From assembly GCF_004785685.1 (NCBI RefSeq), contig NZ_SRPF01000001.1:372001-436000 (forward strand): a DNA stretch of 64,000 bases. Direction: 5' to 3'. Numbering within the stretch: position 1 is the first letter of the stretch; the number at the start of each line of letters is the position of its first letter. The position numbers and the translations under genes were made by a program. The notes beneath the pieces were generated by a model. It worked only from the letters and a program-made list of their open reading frames with translations, did not search any database and was not told the DNA's origin. The DNA comes from Marinobacter confluentis. GTDB lineage: Bacteria; Pseudomonadota; Gammaproteobacteria; Pseudomonadales; Oleiphilaceae. This document shows positions 1 to 8,663 of this stretch, piece by piece.

Positions 1-1787
1 GCGAAGGTGTCAGCCAGGAACGGCTGGAAGCGATTCTGCACCAGCTGGAGCTGCATCAGCGTGAGATTGCCGGAGATCAGTTCCCCTATGGCCTGCAACT
101 GATCATGAGCGCTATTTCACCGATGATTCACGGTGGTGACCCGGTCGAACTGCTTGACCTGGAGCCGGTGCTGGAGACCATGCGCGAGAAAATCCGCGAC
201 CCCGACTATGTGCCGGGCCTGATCCGCCGCAAGCTGCTGGAGAACCCGCATCGGGTGACCCTGACCCTGCGGCCGGACCAGAAACTGGACACCCGTCGCC
301 AGCAAACCATTCGCGAAGCTCTGGCTCGTCGCAAGGCCGCGCTGACCGAACAGGAAGTTCAGGAAATTATCGAGCGGGCCCAGGCACTGGAAGAGCGCCA
401 GACCCGCAAGGACGATGATTCCATTCTGCCCAAGGTAGACCTGACAGACGTACCGCTGCAGCTGCCGGAACCCGAAGGCCGTTATGACGGCGATGCCTCG
501 ACCTGGCTCTATGCCCGGGGCACCAATGGGCTGGTGTATGAGCAGATCGTGGTGCCGGTGCCGAACCTGTCCCGCGACGAACTGGTGCTGCTGCCTTACT
601 ACACCACGCTGATTTCCGAAGTGGGCTGCGGTGATCTGGACTACCTGCAGATGCAGGACCGGATTTCGGCCGAATCCGGCGGTGTCGGCGTTTCTTTCTC
701 GGCCAAGGGCCAGATCGATAACGTGCACAACCTCAGTGGCTACATGATTTTCAATGGCAAGGCGTTGGCGCGTAATCGTGCCGCATTGACCCGGTTGCTT
801 GGGGACCTGTTCAATAGCGCCCGCTTTGATGAGCATGATCGTATCCGTGAACTGGTGGCCCAGATTCGCGCCCGCCGAGAGCAGGCCATTACCGGAAGCG
901 GCCACGGCCTGGCTATGGGCGCGGCATCCCAGGGCATCAGCCCGGGAGCCTGGCTGGCATTCCGGCTGGGCGGGCTGGAAGCCATTCGTGGGGCCAAGAC
1001 CCTGGACAAATCCCTGGATGATCCGGATGCGCTGGCTGCGTTCTGCGATCAGTTGGCCAGCCTGCACAGGCGCATTCAGCAGCAGCAACAGCAATTCCTG
1101 CTGATTGCCGAATACGAGCAGCTGGAGCCAATGCTGGACGAGGTCAAAACCTTCTGGAACGGCCGGTCGGCACAGAACAGTGAAGCCTGGGTGCTTTCCC
1201 AGGACACCTATCAGGTCCAGCAGGCATGGCTGACTTCGACCCAGGTGAACTTCTGCGCCAGAGCCTTCCCGACGGTGGCCATAGACCATCCCGACGCAGC
1301 GGCGTTGACGGTTCTGGGCGGTTTTCTGCGTAACGGCTATCTGCACCGCGCGATACGTGAGAAAGGCGGTGCCTACGGCGGCGGCGCCAGTCAGGACAGC
1401 GTCAACGGCAGCTTCCGGTTCTTCTCCTACCGGGATCCTCGCCTGAGCGAAACCCTGGATGACTTTGACCGGTCGCTGAAGTGGCTGGAAGAGGAATCCC
1501 ATAACGCCCAGGACCTGGAAGAATCCATTCTGGGTGTTATCGGCCAGTTGGACCGGCCCCGCTCGCCAGCGGGTGCAGCGCGGCATGCGTTCCACAACCA
1601 TCTGTTTGGCCGCACGCCTGAGCAGCGCTCACGTTTCCGTGAACGGGTACTGGCTGTGACCATTGATGACATGAAGCGGGTAGCTGGCACCTGGCTGACG
1701 CCGGACAGGGCGAGTACAGCCGTGATTACCAGCCACGAAAACCGTGAACGGGTCGAGAAGCTGGGCCTTGAGATTCAGGAAGTCTGA
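1..1787 (+). CDS. M16 family zinc peptidase, C-terminal part (5' truncated)
   Basis: The reading frame is open from the window edge (first full codon at base 3), so the true start lies upstream and about 594 residues are visible. Sequence resembles the C-terminal half of large single-chain M16 proteases (PreP/insulinase type). A REKGGAYGGGA motif followed by an FRFFSYRDPRL segment is typical of the substrate-binding C-terminal region. The HxxEH zinc motif of this family lies in the N-terminal half and is not in the window, so activity cannot be judged. A short glutamine run (RRIQQQQQQF) is visible near the middle. These enzymes degrade small unfolded peptides. The gene converges on ppsR with a gap of about 20 bp. 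Family call is confident; exact ortholog is not. Confidence 0.8.
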   Translation, partial: EGVSQERLEAILHQLELHQREIAGDQFPYGLQLIMSAISPMIHGGDPVELLDLEPVLETMREKIRDPDYVPGLIRRKLLENPHRVTLTLRPDQKLDTRRQQTIREALARRKAALTEQEVQEIIERAQALEERQTRKDDDSILPKVDLTDVPLQLPEPEGRYDGDASTWLYARGTNGLVYEQIVVPVPNLSRDELVLLPYYTTLISEVGCGDLDYLQMQDRISAESGGVGVSFSAKGQIDNVHNLSGYMIFNGKALARNRAALTRLLGDLFNSARFDEHDRIRELVAQIRARREQAITGSGHGLAMGAASQGISPGAWLAFRLGGLEAIRGAKTLDKSLDDPDALAAFCDQLASLHRRIQQQQQQFLLIAEYEQLEPMLDEVKTFWNGRSAQNSEAWVLSQDTYQVQQAWLTSTQVNFCARAFPTVAIDHPDAAALTVLGGFLRNGYLHRAIREKGGAYGGGASQDSVNGSFRFFSYRDPRLSETLDDFDRSLKWLEEESHNAQDLEESILGVIGQLDRPRSPAGAARHAFHNHLFGRTPEQRSRFRERVLAVTIDDMKRVAGTWLTPDRASTAVITSHENRERVEKLGLEIQEV

Positions 1788-1806
1788 ACCGGGCCGACAG
1801 TGCCGA

Positions 1807-2622
1807 CTATCGGTTTCGTTTCAACCCGGCGCTCACCATGATCCGGGTTGAAATTTCCTCCACTGAGTAGGCGGTGGTGTTCAGATAAGGAATCCGTTCA
1901 CGACGGTACATCAGCTCTATTTCCTCGATCTCGTGCATGCACTGCTTGATTGACGAGTAGCGGGAGTTGGGTTTGCGCTCGTTGCGAATGGTCGCAAGCC
2001 GCTCCGGATCGATGGTCAGCCCGAATATTTTCTGCTTGTGTGGCCGCAGCGCCGCCGGGATTTTCTGGTCGTCCAGGTCCTCCTCGGTGATCGGGTAGTT
2101 GGCGGCTTTCACCCCATATTGCAACGCGAGATACAGGCAGGTCGGAGTTTTTCCGCTGCGGGAAGCGCCTACCAGGATCAGGTCGGCCTCGTCATAGTGC
2201 CGGGTACGTGCGCCGTCATCATTGTCCAGTGCAAAATTGACCGCCTTGATTCGCTGCTCGTAACGACTTTCGTTGCTGATCGCGTGGGATTTGCCCACAG
2301 AATAGGAAGACGACGACTGCAGTTCCTGTTCCAGGGGGCTCAGGAAGGTTCCAAAGATATCCACCATGAAACCGTTGGCGCCGGAAATAACCTCTCGGAT
2401 ATCACTGTTCACAATGGTGTCAAAGACCAGTGGGCGCGCGCCGTCAGTTTCCTCCGCCTGGTTGATGCGTTTGACCATCTCCCGGGCTTTTTCGGTATCG
2501 TCGATGTAGGGAACGGTAATCCGCTCGAAATCGATTTTTTCAAACTGGGCCAGAAGGCTGTGCCCGAGGGCTTCGGCGGTCAGGCCGGTGCCGTCGGAAA
2601 TAAAGAAGGCGGTGCGTTTCAT
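1807..2622 (-). CDS. ppsR: PEP synthase regulatory protein (bifunctional kinase/pyrophosphorylase)
   Basis: The product is a 271-aa PSRP/DUF299 family protein. Known members phosphorylate PEP synthase on a threonine next to its catalytic histidine using ADP, and remove the phosphate using inorganic phosphate. Seen here are the N-terminal [13 protein letters not shown] motif and a P-loop-like [11 protein letters not shown] segment near residues 152-162, both typical of the family. The length matches the usual 270-280 aa. It is divergent from ppsA, separated by about 115 bp, the normal partner arrangement, so the two probably share a regulatory region. Confidence 0.93.
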   Translation of the reverse strand: MKRTAFFISDGTGLTAEALGHSLLAQFEKIDFERITVPYIDDTEKAREMVKRINQAEETDGARPLVFDTIVNSDIREVISGANGFMVDIFGTFLSPLEQELQSSSSYSVGKSHAISNESRYEQRIKAVNFALDNDDGARTRHYDEADLILVGASRSGKTPTCLYLALQYGVKAANYPITEEDLDDQKIPAALRPHKQKIFGLTIDPERLATIRNERKPNSRYSSIKQCMHEIEEIELMYRRERIPYLNTTAYSVEEISTRIMVSAGLKRNR

Positions 2623-2736
2623 GAGGTCTGGTCAGGCTCCGTATTTGGCGGGTTCCCTAGGTAATTCCCACAGGTTACAGTATCATACACGCCGAGTTCG
2701 ATAGCCCGTACTGCAATGAATCAAGGGAGACCTGCT

Positions 2737-5109
2737 TTGGAAGATTACATTATCTGGTTTGATCACCTGGGAATGTCTGACGTAGACCGGGTTGGCGGAA
2801 AAAATGCCTCGCTCGGCGAAATGATCAGTAATCTTGCCAATGCTGGTGTGACCGTGCCGGGCGGCTTCGCCACGACCGCGCATGCTTACCGTGAGTTCCT
2901 GGCCAAAGATGGCCTTCGTGAAAGAATTGACAACGCGCTGGACAGTCTTGACATCAATGATGTCAACGAGTTGGCACGTGTGGGCTCGCAGATTCGTCAG
3001 TGGATCATCGATATGCCGTTTCCCGAGGCCCTGGAAAAACCACTGGAAGATGCCTATGCCGCCCTGCAGGCAGGCAATGCCAATATGGCGGTGGCCGTGC
3101 GTTCTTCGGCAACGGCGGAAGACCTGCCTGATGCCTCTTTTGCTGGCCAGCAGGAGACTTTCCTGAACGTCGTCGGCCTTGAGCAGGTGCGCACTTCGGT
3201 CAAAGAGGTGTTTGCCTCTCTTTTCAATGATCGTGCGATTTCCTATCGGGTACATCATGGCTTTGATCACAAGCAGGTTGCCCTGTCTGCCGGTATCCAG
3301 AAAATGGTCCGCAGTGAAACTGCGGCGTCTGGCGTAATGTTTACCCTGGATACGGAATCCGGTTTCCGGGATGTAGTCTTTGTAACCGGTTCCTACGGCC
3401 TGGGTGAAACCGTGGTACAGGGTGCGGTGAATCCTGACGAATTCTATGTGCACAAACCCACCCTGGCCGCCGGTCGTCCTGCGGTTCTGCGCCGTAACCT
3501 GGGCAGTAAAGCCATCAAGATGGTGTACCACACAGACCCGACGTCCGAACAGTTTGTGGAAACCGTGAAGGTAGATCAGGAAGACCGGAACCGCTTCTGT
3601 ATCACCGATGCAGAAGTGGAAGAGCTGGCGAAACAGGCGATGATCATCGAGAAGCACTACAGGCGCCCGATGGACATTGAGTGGGCAAAAGACGGTGACG
3701 ATGGTCGTATCTATATCGTCCAGGCGCGCCCGGAAACCGTCAAAAGCCGGTCAAACGCCAATGTCATGGAGCGCTATCTGCTTAAAGAAACCGGTAAGGT
3801 TCTGGTAGAGGGGCGGAGCATCGGCCACAAGATCGGCAGTGGTCCGGTCAAGGTGATTACCAGCATCAAGGAGATGGACCGGGTCCAGGCCGGGGATGTT
3901 CTGGTTACCGATATGACGGACCCAGACTGGGAACCGGTCATGAAGCGGGCTTCCGCTATTGTGACCGATCGTGGCGGGCGCACCTGCCACGCTGCGATCA
4001 TTGCCCGGGAGCTTGGAATACCGGCGGTTGTCGGCTGTGGCGATGCCACCGAGCTGCTCAGCGAAGGCCAGGAAGTCACCGTCTCCTGCGCCGAGGGTGA
4101 TACCGGCATGATTTATGAGGGCAGCCTGGATTTCGAGCTTAAAGAAAATACCGTCGACTCCATGCCCGCGATTCCGTTCAAGATCATGATGAACGTGGGC
4201 AACCCGGATCGGGCCTTTGATTTCCAGGCACTGCCCAACGAAGGCGTTGGCCTGGCGCGACTCGAGTTCATTATCAACCGCATGATTGGTGTTCATCCGA
4301 AGGCGCTGCTGAACTTTGACGGCCTGCCGAGGGATGTACGTCAGACCGTCGAGAAACGAATTTCCGGCTACAGCTCGCCGGTGGACTTCTACGTCGACAA
4401 GCTGGTTGAGGGTATATCCACACTGGCGGCTGCTTTCTGGCCAAAGAAAGTGATTGTCCGCCTGTCGGATTTCAAATCAAATGAATACGCCAATCTGATC
4501 GGCGGTACTCTGTATGAGCCAGATGAAGAAAACCCGATGTTGGGCTTCCGGGGTGCCTCGCGTTATATTTCCGAGACCTTCAGAGACTGCTTTGAGCTCG
4601 AGTGTCGGGCGCTGAAGAAAGTCCGCAATGACATGGGGCTGACCAACGTTGAAGTGATGGTGCCTTTTGTTCGCACCGTGGGCGAGGCGGAACAGGTCGT
4701 CAGCCTGCTGGCAGAAAACGGCCTGAAGCGCGGTGACAACGGCCTACGCGTGATCATGATGTGCGAGTTGCCGGCGAACGCCATTCTGGCCGAGCAGTTC
4801 CTGGAGCACTTTGACGGTTTCTCCATCGGTTCGAACGATCTTACTCAGCTGACCCTGGGCCTGGACCGGGATTCCGGAATCATTGCCCACCTGTTTGATG
4901 AGCGCAACGATGCGGTGAAAGCGTTGTTGGCGAGTGCGATCCAGGCCTGCAAAAAGGCCAACAAGTACATCGGTATCTGCGGTCAGGGCCCATCGGACCA
5001 CCCCGATCTGGCGAAATGGCTGATGGATCAGGGCATCGATACGGTGTCGCTGAATCCCGATTCGGTGCTGGATACCTGGTTCTTCCTGGCCGACGAAAAA
5101 ATTGACTGA
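2737..5109 (+). CDS. ppsA: phosphoenolpyruvate synthase
   Basis: PpsA converts pyruvate, ATP and water to PEP, AMP and phosphate, the entry to gluconeogenesis. I prefer the TTG start at 2737 over the ATG at 2716: a strong AGGGAGA ribosome site at 2724-2730 sits six bases before the TTG, and the protein then begins [12 protein letters not shown], matching the family N-terminus, for 790 aa. Domains are the N-terminal ATP/pyruvate-binding region with [13 protein letters not shown], the swivelling domain with phospho-accepting His about residue 418 in GGRTCHAAI, and the C-terminal PEP-binding barrel with Cys about 748 in [12 protein letters not shown]. All key residues are present. ppsR is divergent upstream and rraA follows. 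Confidence 0.96.
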   Translation: MEDYIIWFDHLGMSDVDRVGGKNASLGEMISNLANAGVTVPGGFATTAHAYREFLAKDGLRERIDNALDSLDINDVNELARVGSQIRQWIIDMPFPEALEKPLEDAYAALQAGNANMAVAVRSSATAEDLPDASFAGQQETFLNVVGLEQVRTSVKEVFASLFNDRAISYRVHHGFDHKQVALSAGIQKMVRSETAASGVMFTLDTESGFRDVVFVTGSYGLGETVVQGAVNPDEFYVHKPTLAAGRPAVLRRNLGSKAIKMVYHTDPTSEQFVETVKVDQEDRNRFCITDAEVEELAKQAMIIEKHYRRPMDIEWAKDGDDGRIYIVQARPETVKSRSNANVMERYLLKETGKVLVEGRSIGHKIGSGPVKVITSIKEMDRVQAGDVLVTDMTDPDWEPVMKRASAIVTDRGGRTCHAAIIARELGIPAVVGCGDATELLSEGQEVTVSCAEGDTGMIYEGSLDFELKENTVDSMPAIPFKIMMNVGNPDRAFDFQALPNEGVGLARLEFIINRMIGVHPKALLNFDGLPRDVRQTVEKRISGYSSPVDFYVDKLVEGISTLAAAFWPKKVIVRLSDFKSNEYANLIGGTLYEPDEENPMLGFRGASRYISETFRDCFELECRALKKVRNDMGLTNVEVMVPFVRTVGEAEQVVSLLAENGLKRGDNGLRVIMMCELPANAILAEQFLEHFDGFSIGSNDLTQLTLGLDRDSGIIAHLFDERNDAVKALLASAIQACKKANKYIGICGQGPSDHPDLAKWLMDQGIDTVSLNPDSVLDTWFFLADEKID

Positions 5110-5129
5110 TTGCTTAGACTGATTGCTTA
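5104..5129. repeat. 13-bp perfect tandem duplication over the ppsA stop codon
   Basis: GACTGATTGCTTA occurs twice head to tail (5104-5116 and 5117-5129). The first copy contains the ppsA TGA stop, so the duplication lengthens only the ppsA-rraA spacer. It ends just before the rraA ribosome binding site. Confidence 0.9.
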
Positions 5130-5147
5130 GAAAAGGAGAGCGCAAAC

Positions 5148-5630
5148 GTGGCTATCGTAACTCCCGACCTGTGTGACGAGCATCCGGAAATCCTGGCGGT
5201 TGAGCCCGGCTTCCGTAATTTCGGCGGCGTGGACAATTTCGGCGGCGAGATCGTAACGGTCAAGTGTTTCGAAGACAATTCAGTGGTCAAGGAGCAGGTA
5301 GCGCTGCCGGGCCATGGCAAGGTGATGGTGGTTGATGGTGGTGGCTCCAAGCGAGCCGCACTGCTTGGCGATATGCTGGCTGAGAAAGCGGTCAGCAACG
5401 GCTGGGCGGGACTGGTTATCTATGGCTGCATCCGCGATGTCGATGTCATTGGCAAAACCGAACTCGGAGTTCAGGCCCTGGGCACCCATCCGCGAAAAAC
5501 CGAAAAACACGGCGTCGGCCAGTTGAACGTGCCTGTCACATTTGGCGGTGTCACCTTTCACCCCGGCCATTATGTCTATGCAGACAACAATGGCATCGTG
5601 GTATCAGAGAAGCCCCTGAAAACCGATTAA
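5148..5630 (+). CDS. rraA: ribonuclease E activity regulator RraA
   Basis: The 160-aa product has the RraA/HMG-aldolase-like fold: it opens with TPDLCDEHP, has a central [25 protein letters not shown] segment (quoted in part) and IYGCIRDVD. In E. coli RraA binds RNase E and inhibits it; the protein itself has no known catalytic role there. The start is GTG at 5148 behind AAGGAGAG. It lies 38 bp after ppsA in the same direction and may be cotranscribed. The RNase E gene (rne) lies 3 kb away in this window, on the other strand. Confidence 0.93.
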   Translation: MAIVTPDLCDEHPEILAVEPGFRNFGGVDNFGGEIVTVKCFEDNSVVKEQVALPGHGKVMVVDGGGSKRAALLGDMLAEKAVSNGWAGLVIYGCIRDVDVIGKTELGVQALGTHPRKTEKHGVGQLNVPVTFGGVTFHPGHYVYADNNGIVVSEKPLKTD

Positions 5631-5670
5631 CGGCGGGGCTTTACCTCAAGAGTTCTGAACCTGTAGGGCG

Positions 5671-5973
5671 TTAGCGCTTCACCTGAGTGATTTCGACGCC
5701 CAGCAGGAAACCTTCCGCATCCGGTTCGCATCGCAGAACCCGACACACGGTCTCGAAGGGTGGGAACTGGTCGCTGGTGGCGGGCAGGAGGGTATGGAGT
5801 TCATCCCCTTCAGCGAATTCGCGCTCAACAAACAGCTGCATGCCAGTGCCGCTAAGATCCCGACAGACCCCTGCCAGGGAAACGCCATTGCTGTCTGTGA
5901 GCTCAATCTCTGAATTCATCCTCATCCGATGAAAATCACGCTTCTCTGAATAGTCCTTCATGGTTACAGACAT
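5671..5973 (-). CDS. PilZ domain protein (candidate c-di-GMP binder)
   Basis: The product is a 100-aa single-domain PilZ protein. The N-terminal RDFHRMRM segment supplies the RxxxR nucleotide-binding motif, and DLSGTGMQL supplies the second (D/N)xSxxG motif, so c-di-GMP binding is plausible. There is no signal peptide or membrane segment, so it is probably cytoplasmic. It converges on rraA with 40 bp between them. The process it controls cannot be told from context. Confidence 0.85.
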   Translation of the reverse strand: MSVTMKDYSEKRDFHRMRMNSEIELTDSNGVSLAGVCRDLSGTGMQLFVEREFAEGDELHTLLPATSDQFPPFETVCRVLRCEPDAEGFLLGVEITQVKR

Positions 5974-6084
5974 CCCGGTTTCTCCCGTTTGTTGTTTTGG
6001 TATTTATAAAGTGTCCGGGTAGGAGCGTCAAAGAATTCATCGGAATAAGAAGACCGGTAATCCGTTTCTGTCAGGGCCTGAGGA

Positions 6085-6831
6085 TCAGGCCCAATTATCG
6101 GTTTTTCGGGTCGGCTTCAGGGCCGGAACGATCAGCGCGAGAATGATGCCCAGTAGAACCAGGCCGGCACCCAGAAGCATGAAGTCAGAATCGGTGTTGG
6201 CTTCCAGCCGCTCTTTTTCCGCCGTCAGCACTTCCAGTTCGTTGCGAAGCTTCTGGTTCTCATTACTGAGTTCTTCGTTGCGTCTGTTCAGGTTCAGAGC
6301 GTCGGCAGCAACGGTCTTGATCTCCTGCAGTTCCTGGCTCAGGCGACCGGCACGGGCCTCCAGGCTGCTTTCTGAGCTGCGCAGGGAATCCCTCTCCTGG
6401 GTAACGGCTTCCAGCTCGCTGCGCAGTGTGGTCACGGTCTCCCTGGCCTCGGCGAGCTGCCGGTTCGCGGCTTCCAGGCGCTCCCTGGCAATGGGAGTTT
6501 CCGTCAGGTAACGCGAGACCATCCAGCCTTCTATGCCGTCGGGGGTTCTGACCCGGCTGTAACCGGATTCCGAGCGCTCCAGCAGCTCCAACGGCGTACC
6601 ACTGCGTACTCCGGAGTGCAGGATGCGGTATTGAGTACCTTCCCCGCTACGAATGGGGGCATAGAGAGTGTCATCCACGTACACGGTCTCTGCGAACGCC
6701 GAAGAGACGGTGAAAACGAGCATTAGGCAACAGAATAACGATCTTACAGAAGGCACTGGTAGATTCCCTGAAACAGTATTTTTAACGCGCAATTCTGGCA
6801 TAGTTACCTGCCTGTACAAGGTGGGTTTCAT
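6085..6831 (-). CDS. SH3-domain membrane-anchored protein (YgiM-like, TIGR04211 type)
   Basis: The 248-aa product begins with a long n-region and a hydrophobic signal segment ending near AFAETVYV. A bacterial SH3 domain follows at about residues 48-110 (APIRSGEGTQYRILHSG ... EGWMVSRYL). Next is a coiled coil of about 100 residues rich in Glu, Arg and Leu, and a C-terminal membrane helix (MLLGAGLVLLGIILALIV) with a short basic tail. This order matches the E. coli YgiM type, whose exact role is unclear. The ATG at 6831 has a GAGGG site seven bases upstream. An envelope role is likely because SH3 domains of this type often bind peptidoglycan. Confidence 0.82.
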   Translation of the reverse strand: MKPTLYRQVTMPELRVKNTVSGNLPVPSVRSLFCCLMLVFTVSSAFAETVYVDDTLYAPIRSGEGTQYRILHSGVRSGTPLELLERSESGYSRVRTPDGIEGWMVSRYLTETPIARERLEAANRQLAEARETVTTLRSELEAVTQERDSLRSSESSLEARAGRLSQELQEIKTVAADALNLNRRNEELSNENQKLRNELEVLTAEKERLEANTDSDFMLLGAGLVLLGIILALIVPALKPTRKTDNWA

Positions 6832-6879
6832 TACAAAACCCTCATGCAGGTGTGCCGGTTCGGAACACCGCCCCGTCGG

Positions 6880-7179
6880 TCAGGGTAGAACCACCTTGAA
6901 CGGTTTTACAGTGACTTTCTGGTATACCCCCGCGGCCACGTAAGGATCAGCATCGGCCCATGACTGCGCCGCCTCCAGGCTGTCGAACTCAGCGATCACC
7001 AGGCTGCCGGTAAAGCCGGCGTCTCCGGGCTCCGGGGTATCCAGGGCAGGGTGCGGACCAGCGACCAGCAACCGGCCTTCGTCTTTCAGATTGTTCAGTC
7101 GTTCCAGGTGAGCCGGCCGGGCCTGCATCCTGAGCGACAGGCTGTCTTCAATATCTTCACTGATGATTGCGTAATACAT
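6880..7179 (-). CDS. YciI family protein
   Basis: The small 99-aa ferredoxin-like (YCII) protein starts [14 protein letters not shown]; the ATG at 7179 is preferred to an upstream start at 7233 because family members begin at this point and a GGAG site lies just upstream. The conserved His/Asp pair of the fold is visible in [13 protein letters not shown] and [13 protein letters not shown]. coli YciI has no established physiological role. It is divergent from the PHP-domain gene rnm, and YciI and the PHP protein YciV are also near each other in E. coli. Confidence 0.85.
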   Translation of the reverse strand: MYYAIISEDIEDSLSLRMQARPAHLERLNNLKDEGRLLVAGPHPALDTPEPGDAGFTGSLVIAEFDSLEAAQSWADADPYVAAGVYQKVTVKPFKVVLP

Positions 7180-7260
7180 TATGGGCTCCGAGGGATATTC
7201 GTGTGGGTCAACGCTGGCTGGTACACTGGGCACTGTATTCGTCGACCATCCGGAAGTTCA

Positions 7261-8136
7261 GTGACTATACCCCAAGAAGCCAGTTTCTGCATCGACTTGC
7301 ACTGCCACAGCACCGCCTCAGACGGTGCCCTGTCACCGGAAGACCTGATTACCCGCGCGTCTGAAAAAGGCGTGACCCATCTGGCGCTGACGGACCACGA
7401 TACCGTGGCCGGGCTTACCCGTGCGGCGAGTTCTGCGGCAGGTGCGGGGATATCGCTGATCAGCGGAACTGAGCTGTCCTGCGTCTGGCGTAGCCAGACC
7501 ATTCACGTGGTGGGTCTGGATTTTGACTCTGATGACCCGGTGTTTCGTGCAGCGCTGGACCGGCAAAACGATAACCGCTGGGGCCGTGCCCGGGCAATCA
7601 CAGACAAGCTCAGCAGGCTTGGTGTCGATGATCTGCTCGGCAAGGCAACGCTTTGCGCCAATGGTGATGTACCGGGCCGCCCCCACTTTGCCCGTGTTCT
7701 GGTTGATGAGGGGATTGTCAAAGACCCTGCCCAGGCGTTCAAGCGCCATCTGGGTGCGGGGAAACCGGGAGACGTGAAAGCCTTCTGGCCCGAGCTGGAA
7801 GAAGTGGTCCAATGGATTGTTGATGCCGGCGGCGTGGCCGTTCTGGCTCACCCGCGTAAGTATCGCCTGACCGCAACCCGGCTTCGTGCCCTGGTGGCGG
7901 ATTTCAAGCGGGCCGGTGGCCGGTCCATTGAGGTGTCCACTTCCGGCCAGTCGAGCGGCGATCTTGGTTTTCTGGCCGAGCTGTGTCGAAGGGAAGAGCT
8001 GTTGGGGTCCCAGGGAAGTGATTTTCATTTCCCGGGCGCGCCCTGGTGTGAGCTGGGTCGAATAACAAAAATGCCAGACGGTATTGAACCCGTCTGGCAT
8101 CATTTTCGGACCCCTGTGGGTCAGGCCGGGGCGTGA
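7261..8136 (+). CDS. rnm: PHP-domain 5'-3' exoribonuclease (RNase AM/YciV type)
   Basis: The protein is 291 aa from the GTG at 7261, which follows a GGAAG site; this places the metal-binding motif DLHCHSTASDG close to the N-terminus as in E. coli YciV (293 aa). Further PHP motifs are LALTDHDTVAGL, GTELSC, GRPHFARVL, LAHPRKYRL and GSDFHFPGAPW. Family knowledge: RNase AM trims 5' ends of rRNAs and degrades short oligonucleotides, using a trinuclear metal centre. The 3' end overlaps the convergent UPF0149 gene by 16 bp. Confidence 0.88.
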   Translation: MTIPQEASFCIDLHCHSTASDGALSPEDLITRASEKGVTHLALTDHDTVAGLTRAASSAAGAGISLISGTELSCVWRSQTIHVVGLDFDSDDPVFRAALDRQNDNRWGRARAITDKLSRLGVDDLLGKATLCANGDVPGRPHFARVLVDEGIVKDPAQAFKRHLGAGKPGDVKAFWPELEEVVQWIVDAGGVAVLAHPRKYRLTATRLRALVADFKRAGGRSIEVSTSGQSSGDLGFLAELCRREELLGSQGSDFHFPGAPWCELGRITKMPDGIEPVWHHFRTPVGQAGA

Positions 8137-8660
8137 AACAGCAGGTAAAGATCCGTCAGTGAGTCGGGAATGGCATCAGACATCTGTCTTGCCATCTTCT
8201 CGTCATTACGGACTTTCTGAAAATCTTCATCCTCGAACAGGCCGGACAGAGTCAGCATGGGAACCAGTAGGTCTGCGGCTTCTTTCTCATCAACTTCAAG
8301 CCAGGCATCCTCGTTTTCCAGGAAGGTGTCCACGAACCCTGCACACCAGTTTTCCAGGGCGTTCATGGGGTCACCGTCCTCGGGCTCTGGCAGCTCCAGG
8401 GTCTGGCCCATGTCCAGCGCATGGGCCATATCCCGGGACAGGCGCTCCACCACTGACGTGAATGCTGGCGGCGTTCCGTCAGCCGGCGCACGTTCTGTTC
8501 CGGTTGCCAGAGCGAAGAGTTCATTCACGTCCAGGGCAACCGGACCAACGACACTTGCACAGACAATACCGTGCAGGCCGAAGAAATCTACCGCCTCGTC
8601 GCCCCAGGGCTCGGCAAACAATATGTCTTCCAGCGCTTCAATGTCCGAATTGGAAAGCAT
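8121..8660 (-). CDS. UPF0149 (YgfB/YecA-like) family protein
   Basis: The product is an acidic 179-aa protein with the family pattern GLHGIVCASVVGP near the N-terminus and NALENWCAGFVDTF in the middle. Structures of the family are all-helical; molecular function is not well defined. There is no C-terminal SEC-C zinc motif, so it is the short YgfB-like form. The gene starts three bases after the rne stop in the same direction and is very probably cotranscribed with rne. Confidence 0.82.
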   Translation of the reverse strand: MLSNSDIEALEDILFAEPWGDEAVDFFGLHGIVCASVVGPVALDVNELFALATGTERAPADGTPPAFTSVVERLSRDMAHALDMGQTLELPEPEDGDPMNALENWCAGFVDTFLENEDAWLEVDEKEAADLLVPMLTLSGLFEDEDFQKVRNDEKMARQMSDAIPDSLTDLYLLFHAPA

Positions 8661-8663
8661 TCT

